DNA of 64,000 nt from Leptolyngbya sp. PCC 7375 (GCF_000316115.1 NZ_JH993797.1:2218486-2282485), one strand, 5' to 3'. Counted from the stretch's first letter, positions 53,740 to 62,795 are shown. The notes: generated from the sequence alone by a model not told the origin. Numbers and translations are program-made.

Positions 53740-54717
53740 CTATTGCAAGACAGATTGCACAACGTCGGAGGGCACGTTATGTTTTTGGAAATAAGCTTGA
53801 ACATATTTGTGGCGTAACGATGCGGGAATGAGGGCGCTACTAACGAGTTTTATGAGTTTTTTGAGATGAAAAATGAGGTAGATCCAGCGGGGTACATGGT
53901 TAGACTGCCGATGGATGCTGTTAACCATGTGCTCGACATTATGGGGCGATTTTCGATTAGTTAAGCTTTGGAGAACATTGAGCTTATCAGTAAAGGTTTG
54001 GCTGATATACCATTGAATCCACAGTGGCATGTAGCGAATGACGTCACTGGTTTGCCAATCAGTGCTTGCGTTTAGTTGATTGGACAGTTGCACTTTGTAA
54101 CCTGCTTCCTTCGCTCTGCAGATATATTCATAATCACCGCCGTAGTGACGAAATCGTTTGGTATTGGGGAGGTCAATGTCTGCTATCAATGCAGTGGGTA
54201 TGACGGCGATGTTGCCGTTTAAGGTATCTACTGGAATTATCGGCCCATTGTTAAATTGCTCCAGGTTATTAATGGGTTGGCTGGCAATCACCCCGCCAAA
54301 CACAATCCAGTCTGGGTGAGATTGAGCGCATACGATGCCGCCGGTGATTACTTTTTTATTTAAATTTTTCTGACATACCTGAATTAGTTGGTATATAAAG
54401 TCGTCTGCTAACGTGATGTCGTCGTTAAGCCAAACGACATAGTCTGTTTGCAGTTGCTGCTGGGCAAAGTTCATACCGGTTGCGATCGCACCCGTCCACC
54501 AAAGCTCGCCATCCCCTTGTAGTAAGTGAACCGCTGTAAAGGTTTGGCGAATCAACTCAGGTGTCCCATCGGTAGACCCATCATCCACCACTACCACTTC
54601 GATGGTATGTGCACCTGAAGACGCAGAAATTTGAGCCCTCAGCTGATGCAAAATGGCTGATGTATAGGCTTGACGATTTCGAACGGGCAGGATGAGCGCA
54701 GCACTGACACAGGTCAT
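53740..54717 (-). CDS. GT2-family glycosyltransferase
   Basis: A family 2 glycosyltransferase of about 325 residues. After ATG 54717 (MTCVSAALILPVRNRQAY) the GT-A fold shows VVVDDGSTDGTPEL and WLNDDITL (DxD-like metal site), GGVIASQP, then RFRHYGGDYEYICRAKEAGY, the typical GGDYEY acceptor-side motif. The longest frame begins at 54753 and would add residues with no family support. Middle gene of the operon between the HpsE-like and GT4 genes. Confidence 0.87.
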   Translation of the reverse strand: MTCVSAALILPVRNRQAYTSAILHQLRAQISASSGAHTIEVVVVDDGSTDGTPELIRQTFTAVHLLQGDGELWWTGAIATGMNFAQQQLQTDYVVWLNDDITLADDFIYQLIQVCQKNLNKKVITGGIVCAQSHPDWIVFGGVIASQPINNLEQFNNGPIIPVDTLNGNIAVIPTALIADIDLPNTKRFRHYGGDYEYICRAKEAGYKVQLSNQLNASTDWQTSDVIRYMPLWIQWYISQTFTDKLNVLQSLTNRKSPHNVEHMVNSIHRQSNHVPRWIYLIFHLKKLIKLVSSALIPASLRHKYVQAYFQKHNVPSDVVQSVLQ

Positions 54718-54820
54718 AGGTATCAAATAAACATAGCCTTGGAGGGCTGACATCAGGAGGCGCAGAATTATGCAGTCCCTAAGGTTCTATATTCCCAAAA
54801 TAGTTGAGATAATTGAGACC

Positions 54821-55843
54821 TCAAGATTTATTTTTTAGAAACCTAAGCAATAGTAAACGCCAGATATAAAGTGGGCTGACCAAGCTGCAAAGATAGAATT
54901 CTAGCTCGCAAGCAGGGACAACCTTGGTTTGGAGTAGTGTGCGGTAAGTCACTACATGGTGTATGGCTTTAAGCAAATCACTGGCTATAAACACCCAAAA
55001 CATAAAGGGACGTTGCCAGGTGGCCATATTGAGCATGCGAGTCACGTGGCGGCTGAGGCCAATGCCTCGGAAAAATGGCAGCAGATAACTGCGCTGCAAA
55101 CGACGGGCTGGGATCTGATGCCAAACCTTCATGTCGGGGTTGTGCCAAATTTCCCAGTTACCTCTGCGGATGTGGGCGATGGCTTCTAAATCTTCGCCCG
55201 TGAGCATTTGTTCGTCGTGACGCCCGGTCAAAATGAGTTGATTGGGGACGTTGCTTAACCAGGCCTGCCGCCGCACAACTAGACCTGCAGAGGGTGGCAA
55301 GACTCGCTGGCGAGGCTGATAAACATGGGCTTCATCACCTCGCTGAGTTAGGGCGAAGAATGACTGGATCCGATGAAAGTCATCAGGAAGTGTGCCTTCA
55401 AACTGGCCATAGATTTGACTGCCGTAGGCCCCAACATGTGGGTGCTGCTGGCCAAACTGATAGGCAGTTGCTACCCAGTTATCAGCCGGTAAATTATCGT
55501 CATCTAAAAAACCGACGAGCTCGCTCTTCGCCGTTTCCATGGCTAGCTGGCGAGCGTAAGCGGCCCCTTGGCGACCTTCAAAGAAATACCGCAACGGAAT
55601 GTCAGACGACCACTTTTGCTGGTATTCCTGGACGACTGCAGCTGTAGAATCGCTGCTGTTATTGTCGACTACAAAAACTTCCCAGCGCAGTATTTGAGTA
55701 TTAAGCTGCTGTTGTAGTCGATCGAGAACAGCTGGAATACGCTGGGCACCGTTATAGGTGCAAATAGCAATCGTGAAGTCACATGGCCGCTGCACTGTCT
55801 CTGTTAATGGAGAGGACAACACTACTGAATGGCTCATGGTCAA
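54821..55843 (-). CDS. hpsE: HpsE-like GT2 glycosyltransferase
   Basis: A 340-residue family 2 glycosyltransferase. FTIAICTYNGAQRIPAVLDR and VFVVDNNSSDST at the N-terminus, VGFLDDDNLPADNW for the metal site, then GEDLEAIAHIRRGNWEIWHN. This arrangement and the C-terminal hydrophobic stretch resemble HpsE of the N. punctiforme hormogonium polysaccharide locus. The assignment is from memory, helped by two hpsABC blocks about 8 kb away. First gene of the operon. Acceptor and donor unknown. Confidence 0.75.
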   Translation of the reverse strand: MTMSHSVVLSSPLTETVQRPCDFTIAICTYNGAQRIPAVLDRLQQQLNTQILRWEVFVVDNNSSDSTAAVVQEYQQKWSSDIPLRYFFEGRQGAAYARQLAMETAKSELVGFLDDDNLPADNWVATAYQFGQQHPHVGAYGSQIYGQFEGTLPDDFHRIQSFFALTQRGDEAHVYQPRQRVLPPSAGLVVRRQAWLSNVPNQLILTGRHDEQMLTGEDLEAIAHIRRGNWEIWHNPDMKVWHQIPARRLQRSYLLPFFRGIGLSRHVTRMLNMATWQRPFMFWVFIASDLLKAIHHVVTYRTLLQTKVVPACELEFYLCSLVSPLYIWRLLLLRFLKNKS

Positions 55844-56064
55844 TTGGTTGATTCACAGCATTGGATACAGGGAAGTAGAACTAACTTCGGAAAAACCCGT
55901 AAAAGGAATTGATCAATCGTTAAGGCAGGAAATCTTTACCAAACACCACGAGGATGCCACAAGGAGCATCATGTAAGCCCAGTGCCAATTAGAGTATTTA
56001 TAACCATATATTCATACTTCTTTAGGTCCTCTATTATATGGCTACCCTCACATTGCAGCTTACC

Positions 56065-56105
56065 GGTCAACCTATTAATAACTTTAGTAATTTGACCACT
56101 TTTTA
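56065..56105 (+). terminator. Terminator-like hairpin, nrdJ upstream region
   Basis: GGTCAA (56065-56070) pairs with TTGACC (56092-56097), with an inner ATTA/TAAT pairing, followed by a T5 run ending near 56104. A plus-strand transcript could end here. Confidence 0.45.
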
Positions 56106-56357
56106 AATCGCACCTGGCTCACAACCTTAGAACTGAGCTTTAAAAATAGCCTTGATCCAATGGAATCAGGCCTTGAACGTTGCTTGGATGTGGATGTAAA
56201 TACCCCTGGGTCTTGCAATTAATATAGCCTGACAACGGTATATCGTCCTCCCTTACGTCATCTTGCTAAACCATCGATTAGTTCGTTGTTTAGGATTGAC
56301 GGCTGTTTGGGGTTTTTAGTTCACGAAATGGATAAAGAATTTCCTGATCACTAGATA

Positions 56358-56395
56358 TAGCGTTTGTCCTGAAAGTAAGACGCTAGATTTTTTTT
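56358..56395 (+). terminator. Intrinsic terminator upstream of nrdJ
   Basis: TAGCGTTT (56358-56365) pairs with AGACGCTA (56378-56385) as an 8-bp stem with one wobble, directly followed by GA and T8 (56388-56395). This is the best terminator-like sequence in the region and lies about 170 bp before nrdJ. It may end a short upstream RNA or act as an attenuator for nrdJ. It overlaps the TATAGCGTTTG repeat half. Confidence 0.55.
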
Positions 56396-56565
56396 GATGG
56401 TGGTGTTAGGCTTTATTTCCATGTGCCATAGCACATTTAGAGTGTTAACAAGTATTGGGGACATCATTAGCGCTACATGTGCTGTTTCCCAAGGTTGGTG
56501 TATATCCCCATCGTTAACGACCCTATTTCACTCACACCCTTAGATTCGTAAGGAAGTCCAGACGA

Positions 56566-58743
56566 ATGGTTCAAGAGTTAGAACGACTACGTACAAAAAC
56601 GCCTTTCCCTGGAACTGCGCCAGCGGCCTATCCAGTTTTTTATCGTACCTATAGCCGTCGTTTGGACGATGGACAGCGGGAATCTTGGTATGACGTTTGC
56701 GATCGCACCCTAGGTGGTTTGGTGGAATTGGGTAAGCTGACGGCGGACGAAAAGGCCCTGGTGCAGCGAATGCAGCGGGGATTAAAGGCGCTGCCGTCGG
56801 GTCGTTGGCTCTGGGTCGGGGGGACTGAGTGGAGTAAGCAGCAGAAAAATTTCTCTGGGGCCTATAACTGCACCAGCACCAATGTGGTGGACTGGCGTGC
56901 CTTTGGTCTGATGATGGATTTGGCGATGATGGGCTGTGGCACCGGTGCGATGCTAGAGCCTAAATACATCGATCAGTTGCCAGTGATTCGTAATCGATTA
57001 ACGGTGACCATGGCTGGCGATGTGGGGGGTACGCCTGCGGATCAGCGTCGCGAAGAAACGGATGTCGTTGTGGATGGCAACCGTGTTGAGATCCGTGTCG
57101 GTGACAGTCGTAATGGCTGGGTGATGTCGTATCAGACGATTTTAGAGCTTTCTAGCCGTGAAGACTTCACGGGTGATGTAGAGGTGATCGTTGATTTGAG
57201 TGATGTGCGTCCTGCGGGGGAAAAGCTGAAGGGATTTGGTGGCATGGCCAATCCGGTGAAGCTGCCGGGGCTATACAATCGCTGCGCCACGATTCTCAAT
57301 AAGGCGATTGGACGCAAGCTCAGCTCTGTGGAGTGCTGTCTGTTAATTGATGAAGCTGCGGCCTGTGTGGTGGCTGGTAATATCCGGCGGTCAGCGGGGA
57401 TGCGTCAGTTTGACAGCCACGATGAGCAAGCGGCGGCGGCTAAAGATAATCTGTGGCAGCAGGATGCTGATGGCAATTGGCGAATTGACCCTGAGCGTGA
57501 TTCGTTGCGTATGGCTAACCATACAAGGGTTTTCCACACCAAGCCATCCTTAGGGGAAATGACCAATGCGGTGCGTAAGCAGTTTTACTCCGGTGAGGGG
57601 GCGATTCAGTGGGCGGGTGAAGCAGAACGCCGTGCCCAGGGTGAAGGGCGCTATGGACTCAACCCCTGTGGTGAAATTTTGGGCCAGAACTTCCATTGCA
57701 ATCTGGCGGAAATTCACTTGAACCAAATTGATCCAGAGAATTTGCAAGAACAGGACGATGCATTCCGTGCCGGTGCGATCGCAGTTGCTGCTCTGCTCAA
57801 TCACCAGTTTATCGAATCTCGCTATCAGCAATCACGGTTGGATGATCCCATTGTCGGCGTGTCCTTTACCGGATTATTTGACTTCTTTGTGCAGGCCTTT
57901 GGGGTGGACTGGCTGAAATGGTGGGAAGCCGGTCGCCCAGATACCATGCAAGGCTTGCAGTTTAAGGCTAAGGAGCAAGAGTATCTAAGCCGTTGGAAGG
58001 CCATTGTCCATGAGACGGTTTGGGACTATTGCGATCGCCATGACATCAAGCGTCCTAACCGCTGCACGACTGTGCAACCTGCTGGTACGAAGAGTCTCCT
58101 CAGCGGTGCGTCTTCTGGTTGGCATCCACCTAAGTCCCAACGCTTTATCCGTCGCATTACCTTCCGAAAGGATGATCCGGTGGCCCTGGCTTGTATTGAC
58201 TATGGTTATGCGGTGGTGCCATCCCAATCTGATAAAGATGAGAACGGCAACCTGCTAAACGATCCTTTTGATCCCCGCTGTACTGAGTGGCTAGTGGAAA
58301 TGCCTGTGGAGGTGCCCTGGGCTAATTTGCCAGGGGCAGATCAGATTGCCATTGAGCAGTTCTCTGCCCTGACTCAGTTTGATTTCTACATGCAGGTACA
58401 GCGGCACTATACGGCGCATAATACCTCGGCTACTATCGAATTTCGTGAAAATGAAATTGAGGTTCTAGCAGAACGCATTCACCGGGCGATTCAAAATGAC
58501 GAAGGCTATATTTCTTCGGCCCTACTGGCACGCTTCGATGATCTGCAAACATTCCCACGTTTGCCGTTTGAACCCATTGATAAAGCACGCTACGAGGAAT
58601 TGTGTAACGAGGTTTTAGCCCGGCGTTCCACCGAGAATTTCCATGCAGCGTTAGAGCGTTATGATGCGGGTGAACTGATTGAAGCTGGTCCAGCGGGCTG
58701 TGATTCTGATAAGTGCTTGTTGCCGGAGAAGACGCCTGGTTAG
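56566..58743 (+). CDS. nrdJ: Adenosylcobalamin-dependent ribonucleoside-triphosphate reductase (class II)
   Basis: Reduces ribonucleoside triphosphates to deoxy forms using a B12-generated radical, an oxygen-independent route to DNA precursors. At 725 residues it is the monomeric Lactobacillus-type enzyme. GLNPCGEILGQNFHCNLAEI (about 365-384) is the active-site loop, and the C-terminal C712/C717 pair (CDSDKC) transfers reducing power. AAGGAAG lies about nine bases before the ATG. Many cyanobacterial nrdJ genes carry inteins; none is present here. Terminator hairpin at 58861-58902. Confidence 0.95.
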   Translation: MVQELERLRTKTPFPGTAPAAYPVFYRTYSRRLDDGQRESWYDVCDRTLGGLVELGKLTADEKALVQRMQRGLKALPSGRWLWVGGTEWSKQQKNFSGAYNCTSTNVVDWRAFGLMMDLAMMGCGTGAMLEPKYIDQLPVIRNRLTVTMAGDVGGTPADQRREETDVVVDGNRVEIRVGDSRNGWVMSYQTILELSSREDFTGDVEVIVDLSDVRPAGEKLKGFGGMANPVKLPGLYNRCATILNKAIGRKLSSVECCLLIDEAAACVVAGNIRRSAGMRQFDSHDEQAAAAKDNLWQQDADGNWRIDPERDSLRMANHTRVFHTKPSLGEMTNAVRKQFYSGEGAIQWAGEAERRAQGEGRYGLNPCGEILGQNFHCNLAEIHLNQIDPENLQEQDDAFRAGAIAVAALLNHQFIESRYQQSRLDDPIVGVSFTGLFDFFVQAFGVDWLKWWEAGRPDTMQGLQFKAKEQEYLSRWKAIVHETVWDYCDRHDIKRPNRCTTVQPAGTKSLLSGASSGWHPPKSQRFIRRITFRKDDPVALACIDYGYAVVPSQSDKDENGNLLNDPFDPRCTEWLVEMPVEVPWANLPGADQIAIEQFSALTQFDFYMQVQRHYTAHNTSATIEFRENEIEVLAERIHRAIQNDEGYISSALLARFDDLQTFPRLPFEPIDKARYEELCNEVLARRSTENFHAALERYDAGELIEAGPAGCDSDKCLLPEKTPG

Positions 58744-58860
58744 TGGGTAGAGATAATGGAGAATAGGCAGTGGGGAGTAGAGTGATCTGGTATTGCAGAT
58801 CACCAGTCTTGAGCTTGACCTATGAACCAGGGGTCTCTTGAGTGGGTTTTAGATAACTAC

Positions 58861-58902
58861 ATCTGAGGGGGGATTCACAATTTTGCGAATCCCCCCTCAG
58901 AT
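58861..58902 (+). terminator. Intrinsic terminator of nrdJ
   Basis: ATCTGAGGGGGGATTC (58861-58876) pairs perfectly with GAATCCCCCCTCAGAT (58887-58902), a 16-bp stem with a 10-nt loop, followed by T-rich sequence (GTTTACTTTAATTTT). It sits about 120 bp after the nrdJ stop. Confidence 0.8.
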
Positions 58903-59010
58903 GTTTACTTTAATTTTGAATGTTTGTCCTAGACCAGTTAAAGATGACGGATGACCATGGCATGGGGTTGACAAACAAACGTGGACCCATGGACCTTAGT
59001 CTCTAAAGTC

Positions 59011-59181
59011 TCAGGATTTTTTCTTAGGGCTGATGGAGACGCCGCCGTCGCCGCCAACGCTGACTATAAACTCAGATGAGTTACCGGATTGTGTTTTGGA
59101 GTCTTTTCCCTGATGTTTGTTGCCATTGAGCAGCATAATTAAACCGGCAAGAGTCAAACCTAGAATCATTGACATATCCAT
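59011..59181 (-). CDS. Small membrane-anchored protein (56 residues)
   Basis: A short frame from ATG 59181 to TGA 59011. It is preceded by AAGGAG at 9-nt spacing, the best ribosome-binding site in this part of the window. The first 20 residues (MDMSMILGLTLAGLIMLLNG) form one membrane helix, followed by a polar tail with VGGDGGVSISPKKKS. No family recognised. The RBS and helix argue it is real. It is convergent with nrdJ. Confidence 0.7.
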   Translation of the reverse strand: MDMSMILGLTLAGLIMLLNGNKHQGKDSKTQSGNSSEFIVSVGGDGGVSISPKKKS

Positions 59182-59447
59182 ATGACGATTCTCCTTGGTA
59201 AATGCTACGGATAAATACAGTTTTGAACCTATCGATTCCAGAGCAAAGCTGCATGGTTTCTCGGATAGTTGATTTAATTGTCACCAAATGTCCATAAACG
59301 ACCTCGGTGATTACACGTAGTCGACAAAAAAATGTAGGAGACTTAACGTTCCTTTAATCAGGAACTAGGGTAGATAACTGAGCTTGGTATAGTTAGCTAC
59401 TGTTGTTGTTGCGGTCTTCACGCAACCCGTTTTTATGGTTTCTGTGT

Positions 59448-60923
59448 ATGGTGCGTATACCCACGCTGCGGTTTGATCGCGGTACCTTAATTTTGCACCC
59501 GCCGCCGCGAGGTAAGGGGTGGATTGATCATGCAGTGTGGGATGACCGCATTGAACGGTTTCGGATCCCGGCCCACTGCTATCGCCCATTGTTAGAGACA
59601 CTGCGTCGTGAGCAGGTGGAGGTGAATGATCAGGCGTCTGACTTTATCGCTTTGGAACTAACGCCTCGTCTGACGTTTAAACCTTATCCCCATCAAAGCG
59701 AAGCTCTCCAGGCTTGGCAGCAAAACAGGTGGCAAGGGGTGGTGGTTTTACCGACAGCGGCGGGTAAGACTTACCTGGCTCAATTAGCGCTACAGGCGAT
59801 TCCCCGCAGTGCCTTGATTACGGTGCCCACATTAGATTTGATGCATCAGTGGTATGCCCATTTAGAGACGGCATTTCCCGATGCGGATATTGGTTTATTG
59901 GGTGGAGGTAGTCGCGATCGCACCGATATTTTAGTGGCGACCTACGATAGTGCGGCGATCCATGCAGAGAGTTTGGGCAATCGCTATGGCCTATTGGTGT
60001 GCGACGAATGCCACCATTTGCCCAGTGACTTTAATCGGGTGATTGCTGAGTATGCGATCGCACCCTACCGACTGGGGCTAACCGCTACCCCTGATCGGGC
60101 TGATGGGCGACATAGCGATCTCGATCAGCTGCTGGGGCCAGTTGTTTATCACAAAACGGCGGCTGAGTTATCTGGGCAGGCGTTAGCACCCTATCAAATT
60201 GTGCAGCTAAAAGTCTCTTTGTCAGAGATAGAGCGACGGCGATATGCAGAGCTGATTCAACGACGCAATGACTTTTTGCAGCAGGCTCGGATTTGGCTCG
60301 GTAGCCCTGAAGGATGGAAGCGATTTGTCACCGCCAGTGCACGTTCTCAAGCGGGGCGGCGGGCAATGCTGGCTCATCGTGAGGCTAAAAATATTGCCCT
60401 GGGCACTGCTGGCAAACTGAGGGTATTAGAAGATCTGTTGGCTCAGCATTACCCTGAACGCACCATCATTTTTACCAATGACAATGCCACAGTGTATAAA
60501 ATCTCCCAAGGTTTTTTGATCCCTGCCATTACCCATCAAACCCCGGTAAAAGAGCGGCGTGAGGTTTTGCAAAGCTTTCGCACAGGAGACTATAAGACCA
60601 TTGTTGTTTCCCATGTGCTTAACGAAGGGGTGGATGTTCCTGACGCGAGAATTGCAATTTTGTTATCAGGCAGTGGTTCTACTCGGGAATATATTCAGCG
60701 TTTAGGTCGTGTGCTGCGTAAGGGAGATGGGAATAAATTGGCGATCTTGTATGAAGTGATTGCGGAAGAGACTACGGAGGAAAATATTGCCCGTCGACGC
60801 AAACAGTCCCCACGTAAACGAGAACCAGATAAGCGAGATAAGGGGTATCGTACAGATGTCGGGCAGCTGCCCTTGGTGGCGGAGTCCAGTCCGGATTGGC
60901 AGTCTGAAGATCTACCCTATTAG
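59448..60923 (+). CDS. XPB-like DEAD/DEAH-box DNA helicase
   Basis: A superfamily 2 helicase of 491 residues from ATG 59448; the frame extends to 59403 without support. Walker A is VVLPTAAGKTY, motif II VCDECHHL (DECH), motif III GLTATPDR, and motif VI QRLGRVLRKGDGN, with the arginine finger. The order and N-terminal ~90-residue domain match XPB/Rad25-type nucleases and helicases of bacteria and archaea. The C-terminus is basic (ARRRKQSPRKREPDKRDKG), suggesting nucleic-acid binding. Its stop overlaps the convergent kinase remnant by a few bases. Confidence 0.9.
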   Translation: MVRIPTLRFDRGTLILHPPPRGKGWIDHAVWDDRIERFRIPAHCYRPLLETLRREQVEVNDQASDFIALELTPRLTFKPYPHQSEALQAWQQNRWQGVVVLPTAAGKTYLAQLALQAIPRSALITVPTLDLMHQWYAHLETAFPDADIGLLGGGSRDRTDILVATYDSAAIHAESLGNRYGLLVCDECHHLPSDFNRVIAEYAIAPYRLGLTATPDRADGRHSDLDQLLGPVVYHKTAAELSGQALAPYQIVQLKVSLSEIERRRYAELIQRRNDFLQQARIWLGSPEGWKRFVTASARSQAGRRAMLAHREAKNIALGTAGKLRVLEDLLAQHYPERTIIFTNDNATVYKISQGFLIPAITHQTPVKERREVLQSFRTGDYKTIVVSHVLNEGVDVPDARIAILLSGSGSTREYIQRLGRVLRKGDGNKLAILYEVIAEETTEENIARRRKQSPRKREPDKRDKGYRTDVGQLPLVAESSPDWQSEDLPY

Positions 60924-61130
60924 CTTGCGACTCTGGCGGACTCGGTGATGGCTGGATCAGCGGGTAATACGTCGATGGGTAAGGTGATAAGAAACTCAGT
61001 CCCTTTGCCTACCTTAGAGCGTACTCGGATTTTGCCGTGGTGCTGTTGAATAATCCTAAAACAAATGCCTAAGCCTAGGCCTGTACCTTTACCCACTGGT
61101 TTTGTTGTGAAAAATGGATCGAAAATTTTT
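60920..61130 (-). pseudogene. 3' fragment of the IS-interrupted histidine kinase
   Basis: Reading the minus strand from 61130 gives IFDPFFTTKPVGKGTGLGLG and FRIIQQHHGKIRVRSKVGKG, the F and G2 boxes of the ATPase domain, then LPIDVLPADPA and a stop at 60920. It is the missing end of the kinase at 62796-64000, cut off by the insertion sequence. It has no start of its own. Its stop overlaps the convergent helicase stop by three bases. Confidence 0.95.
61124..61130. repeat. Target-site duplication, left copy (AATTTTT)
   Basis: The 7-bp AATTTTT here is repeated at 62797-62803 on the other side of the insertion sequence. Keeping one copy restores the kinase frame (residues RRKIFDPFF). Confidence 0.85.
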
Positions 61131-61142
61131 CTACCTGTGCAA

Positions 61143-62396
61143 TTACTTTACGGGATGAGGTACCAACTTAAAATTGAGCTGTCCGGTCCTGAACCAATGG
61201 GTCGCCTCTTGATTCGAAACTAGGGCTGTTAAAGCTGCCAATGCGACTGACCCTGTTTTAGACCAACTCATCCCATTGTGTTTTTGTCGTGAGGAGACCA
61301 ATAAATCATTGGCCTTTTCACCTCGGTTGCTGGAATTTCTCAATTTCAGCTGTTTACGCACACAATAACAAGGAATATGAGGTTTGTTCCGACGAAGATA
61401 GCCTTGGAGTTTATCGATAGCGGCTGAGTCTTTGAGATGGTCTGGATCAATGAACTCAAGGTAAACCAGAGCGGCATCGACTAATCCATGCCAGAGCAGC
61501 GCCGCCAGGTGAGTCAAATGTGTATTGCGCAGACGTCTACCCTGACAGGCGAGACTGAGCAGTTGTTTACATTTCTCATGCAGATGATACCAGTCCAAGA
61601 TTAGCGTTAGTGCTGATACCCCAGCAAAGGTGGTCAGAATCGCGCCATGCAAGCTACGCTGTCCATCGGCAAAGAATACGATAGGGCCTTGAAGGAGATC
61701 ATTATGGAGTAAAAAGGCCAACACCATCGTTATCATGATCTGCAAGCCACGGGCATTCAAGCGATAGCTACCGAGTTTATTTTCGATATGGACCACTGTT
61801 TGATAGGCATACTTGCGTGAGGTGGTTGTCTCGGGAACACTCTCTGGTCGCTGGTCACTCTGACGTTTCACCCCGACATCATCAATCGAAATGTTGAGGC
61901 TATGGTGTGGGTCTTCATAAGAGATGGGATTGGCCGTCATCTGTTGGCGAATCAACTCGGTTTTGCCACATTGCTTGATGACAGCCGATACAGTGTCTGG
62001 AGCTAGATGAACAGATTCACTCTCATTGGCAGAGGTAACAACAGCCGCAGGCAGTGTGTTGTCGATGACACCATGGGTTTTCAGGATGGCGTCACTAGTC
62101 TGAGTCAAGTGATTGAGCACACGAGTGCCTTCTCGTTCACTACTGTCTTGCATCGTTCTTGACGGGGTTCCTCCGGTCACTTGATGACGGATTCGATTGA
62201 GCCAAGCACTCGTTTTCCGATATGACTCAACTGTACTCCCATGGGTGTAGGCAATCTCCTTAAAGCCCACCGTGCGATACCAGCTTTTGCCGGGTAGGGA
62301 TCCATATAGTGTGTTGACTCGGTTCGATGGTTGATTCCCAGAAGATTCAACGGCTGTATATGACATAAACTCAAAGCGACCGATTTCCCCATCCAC
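61143..62396 (-). CDS. Transposase, downstream frame (main DDE domain)
   Basis: A 417-residue frame with the catalytic core. Candidates are D in LNISIDDVGVK, D in LILDWYHLHEKCKQLL and E in RGEKANDLL. The C-terminal RQKHNGMSWSKTGSVALAALTA is typical of this transposase type. Its frame has no real start: the upstream in-frame reading EITKSPYRVDGEIGRF is open and continues into the other frame, so this part is probably made as a -1 frameshift fusion of about 508 residues. Confidence 0.9.
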   Translation of the reverse strand: MDGEIGRFEFMSYTAVESSGNQPSNRVNTLYGSLPGKSWYRTVGFKEIAYTHGSTVESYRKTSAWLNRIRHQVTGGTPSRTMQDSSEREGTRVLNHLTQTSDAILKTHGVIDNTLPAAVVTSANESESVHLAPDTVSAVIKQCGKTELIRQQMTANPISYEDPHHSLNISIDDVGVKRQSDQRPESVPETTTSRKYAYQTVVHIENKLGSYRLNARGLQIMITMVLAFLLHNDLLQGPIVFFADGQRSLHGAILTTFAGVSALTLILDWYHLHEKCKQLLSLACQGRRLRNTHLTHLAALLWHGLVDAALVYLEFIDPDHLKDSAAIDKLQGYLRRNKPHIPCYCVRKQLKLRNSSNRGEKANDLLVSSRQKHNGMSWSKTGSVALAALTALVSNQEATHWFRTGQLNFKLVPHPVK

Positions 62397-62413
62397 CCGA
62401 TACGGGCTCTTAG

Positions 62414-62668
62414 TTATTTCCCAAATCCCTGCGGTTGATGCCGTTTTCGTTTTTTTTGAGAGAGTGTTTCAAGGTGATGTGCCAATGCTGAGCGTAATGC
62501 TGGATAATTCGTACTTAACAAGGCTTGTTCACACGCATCAATGCTGATAGCCGCCTCTGGGCTTATATTAAACTCAAACACACCGGCCTCAATTTCTTCG
62601 GGCCCAGAACTGATGGCCTCATCGCTTTCTACGATTTCAATATTGACCTTAATTTTGTAGTTCCCCAT
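62414..62668 (-). CDS. Transposase, upstream frame (N-terminal domain)
   Basis: An 84-residue frame beginning MGNYKIKVNIEIVESDEA, with FNISPEAAISIDACEQALL, the N-terminal part of the transposase. It contains an A8 run (T8 on the plus strand at 62450-62457) read as CAA AAA AAA, so AAAAAAA is a perfect X XXY YYZ slippery heptamer. After a -1 shift the reading is open to the main transposase. Without it, translation stops 12 codons later. Confidence 0.85.
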   Translation of the reverse strand: MGNYKIKVNIEIVESDEAISSGPEEIEAGVFEFNISPEAAISIDACEQALLSTNYPALRSALAHHLETLSQKKRKRHQPQGFGK

Positions 62669-62795
62669 AGCCTAAACCCCAGGTAGTCTGATGGTCTCTA
62701 CAATAGGTGATCGATTTCTAAAAATCGACTAGCTAGAACTCTATCTCAAGCAAGGCAACGGTTTTAGCCTTAAGCAACTTGAATTGCACAGGTAG

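Larger units (their letters stand above)
55844..56565. other. Long leader/intergenic region upstream of nrdJ
   Basis: This 722-bp spacer between the divergent hpsE operon and nrdJ has no convincing gene. It carries two terminator-like hairpins on the plus strand (56065-56105 and 56358-56395). I looked for the cobalamin riboswitch that might be expected before a B12-dependent enzyme and did not find its box. Confidence 0.6.

Noticed and set aside
55844..56565. Cobalamin riboswitch before nrdJ
   Set aside because: Expected for a B12-dependent enzyme, but I found neither the B12 box nor the conserved GCCACTG core; only two simple hairpins are visible.
56566..58743. Intein inside nrdJ
   Set aside because: Common in cyanobacterial nrdJ, but the 725-residue length and uninterrupted active-site loop match an intein-free enzyme.
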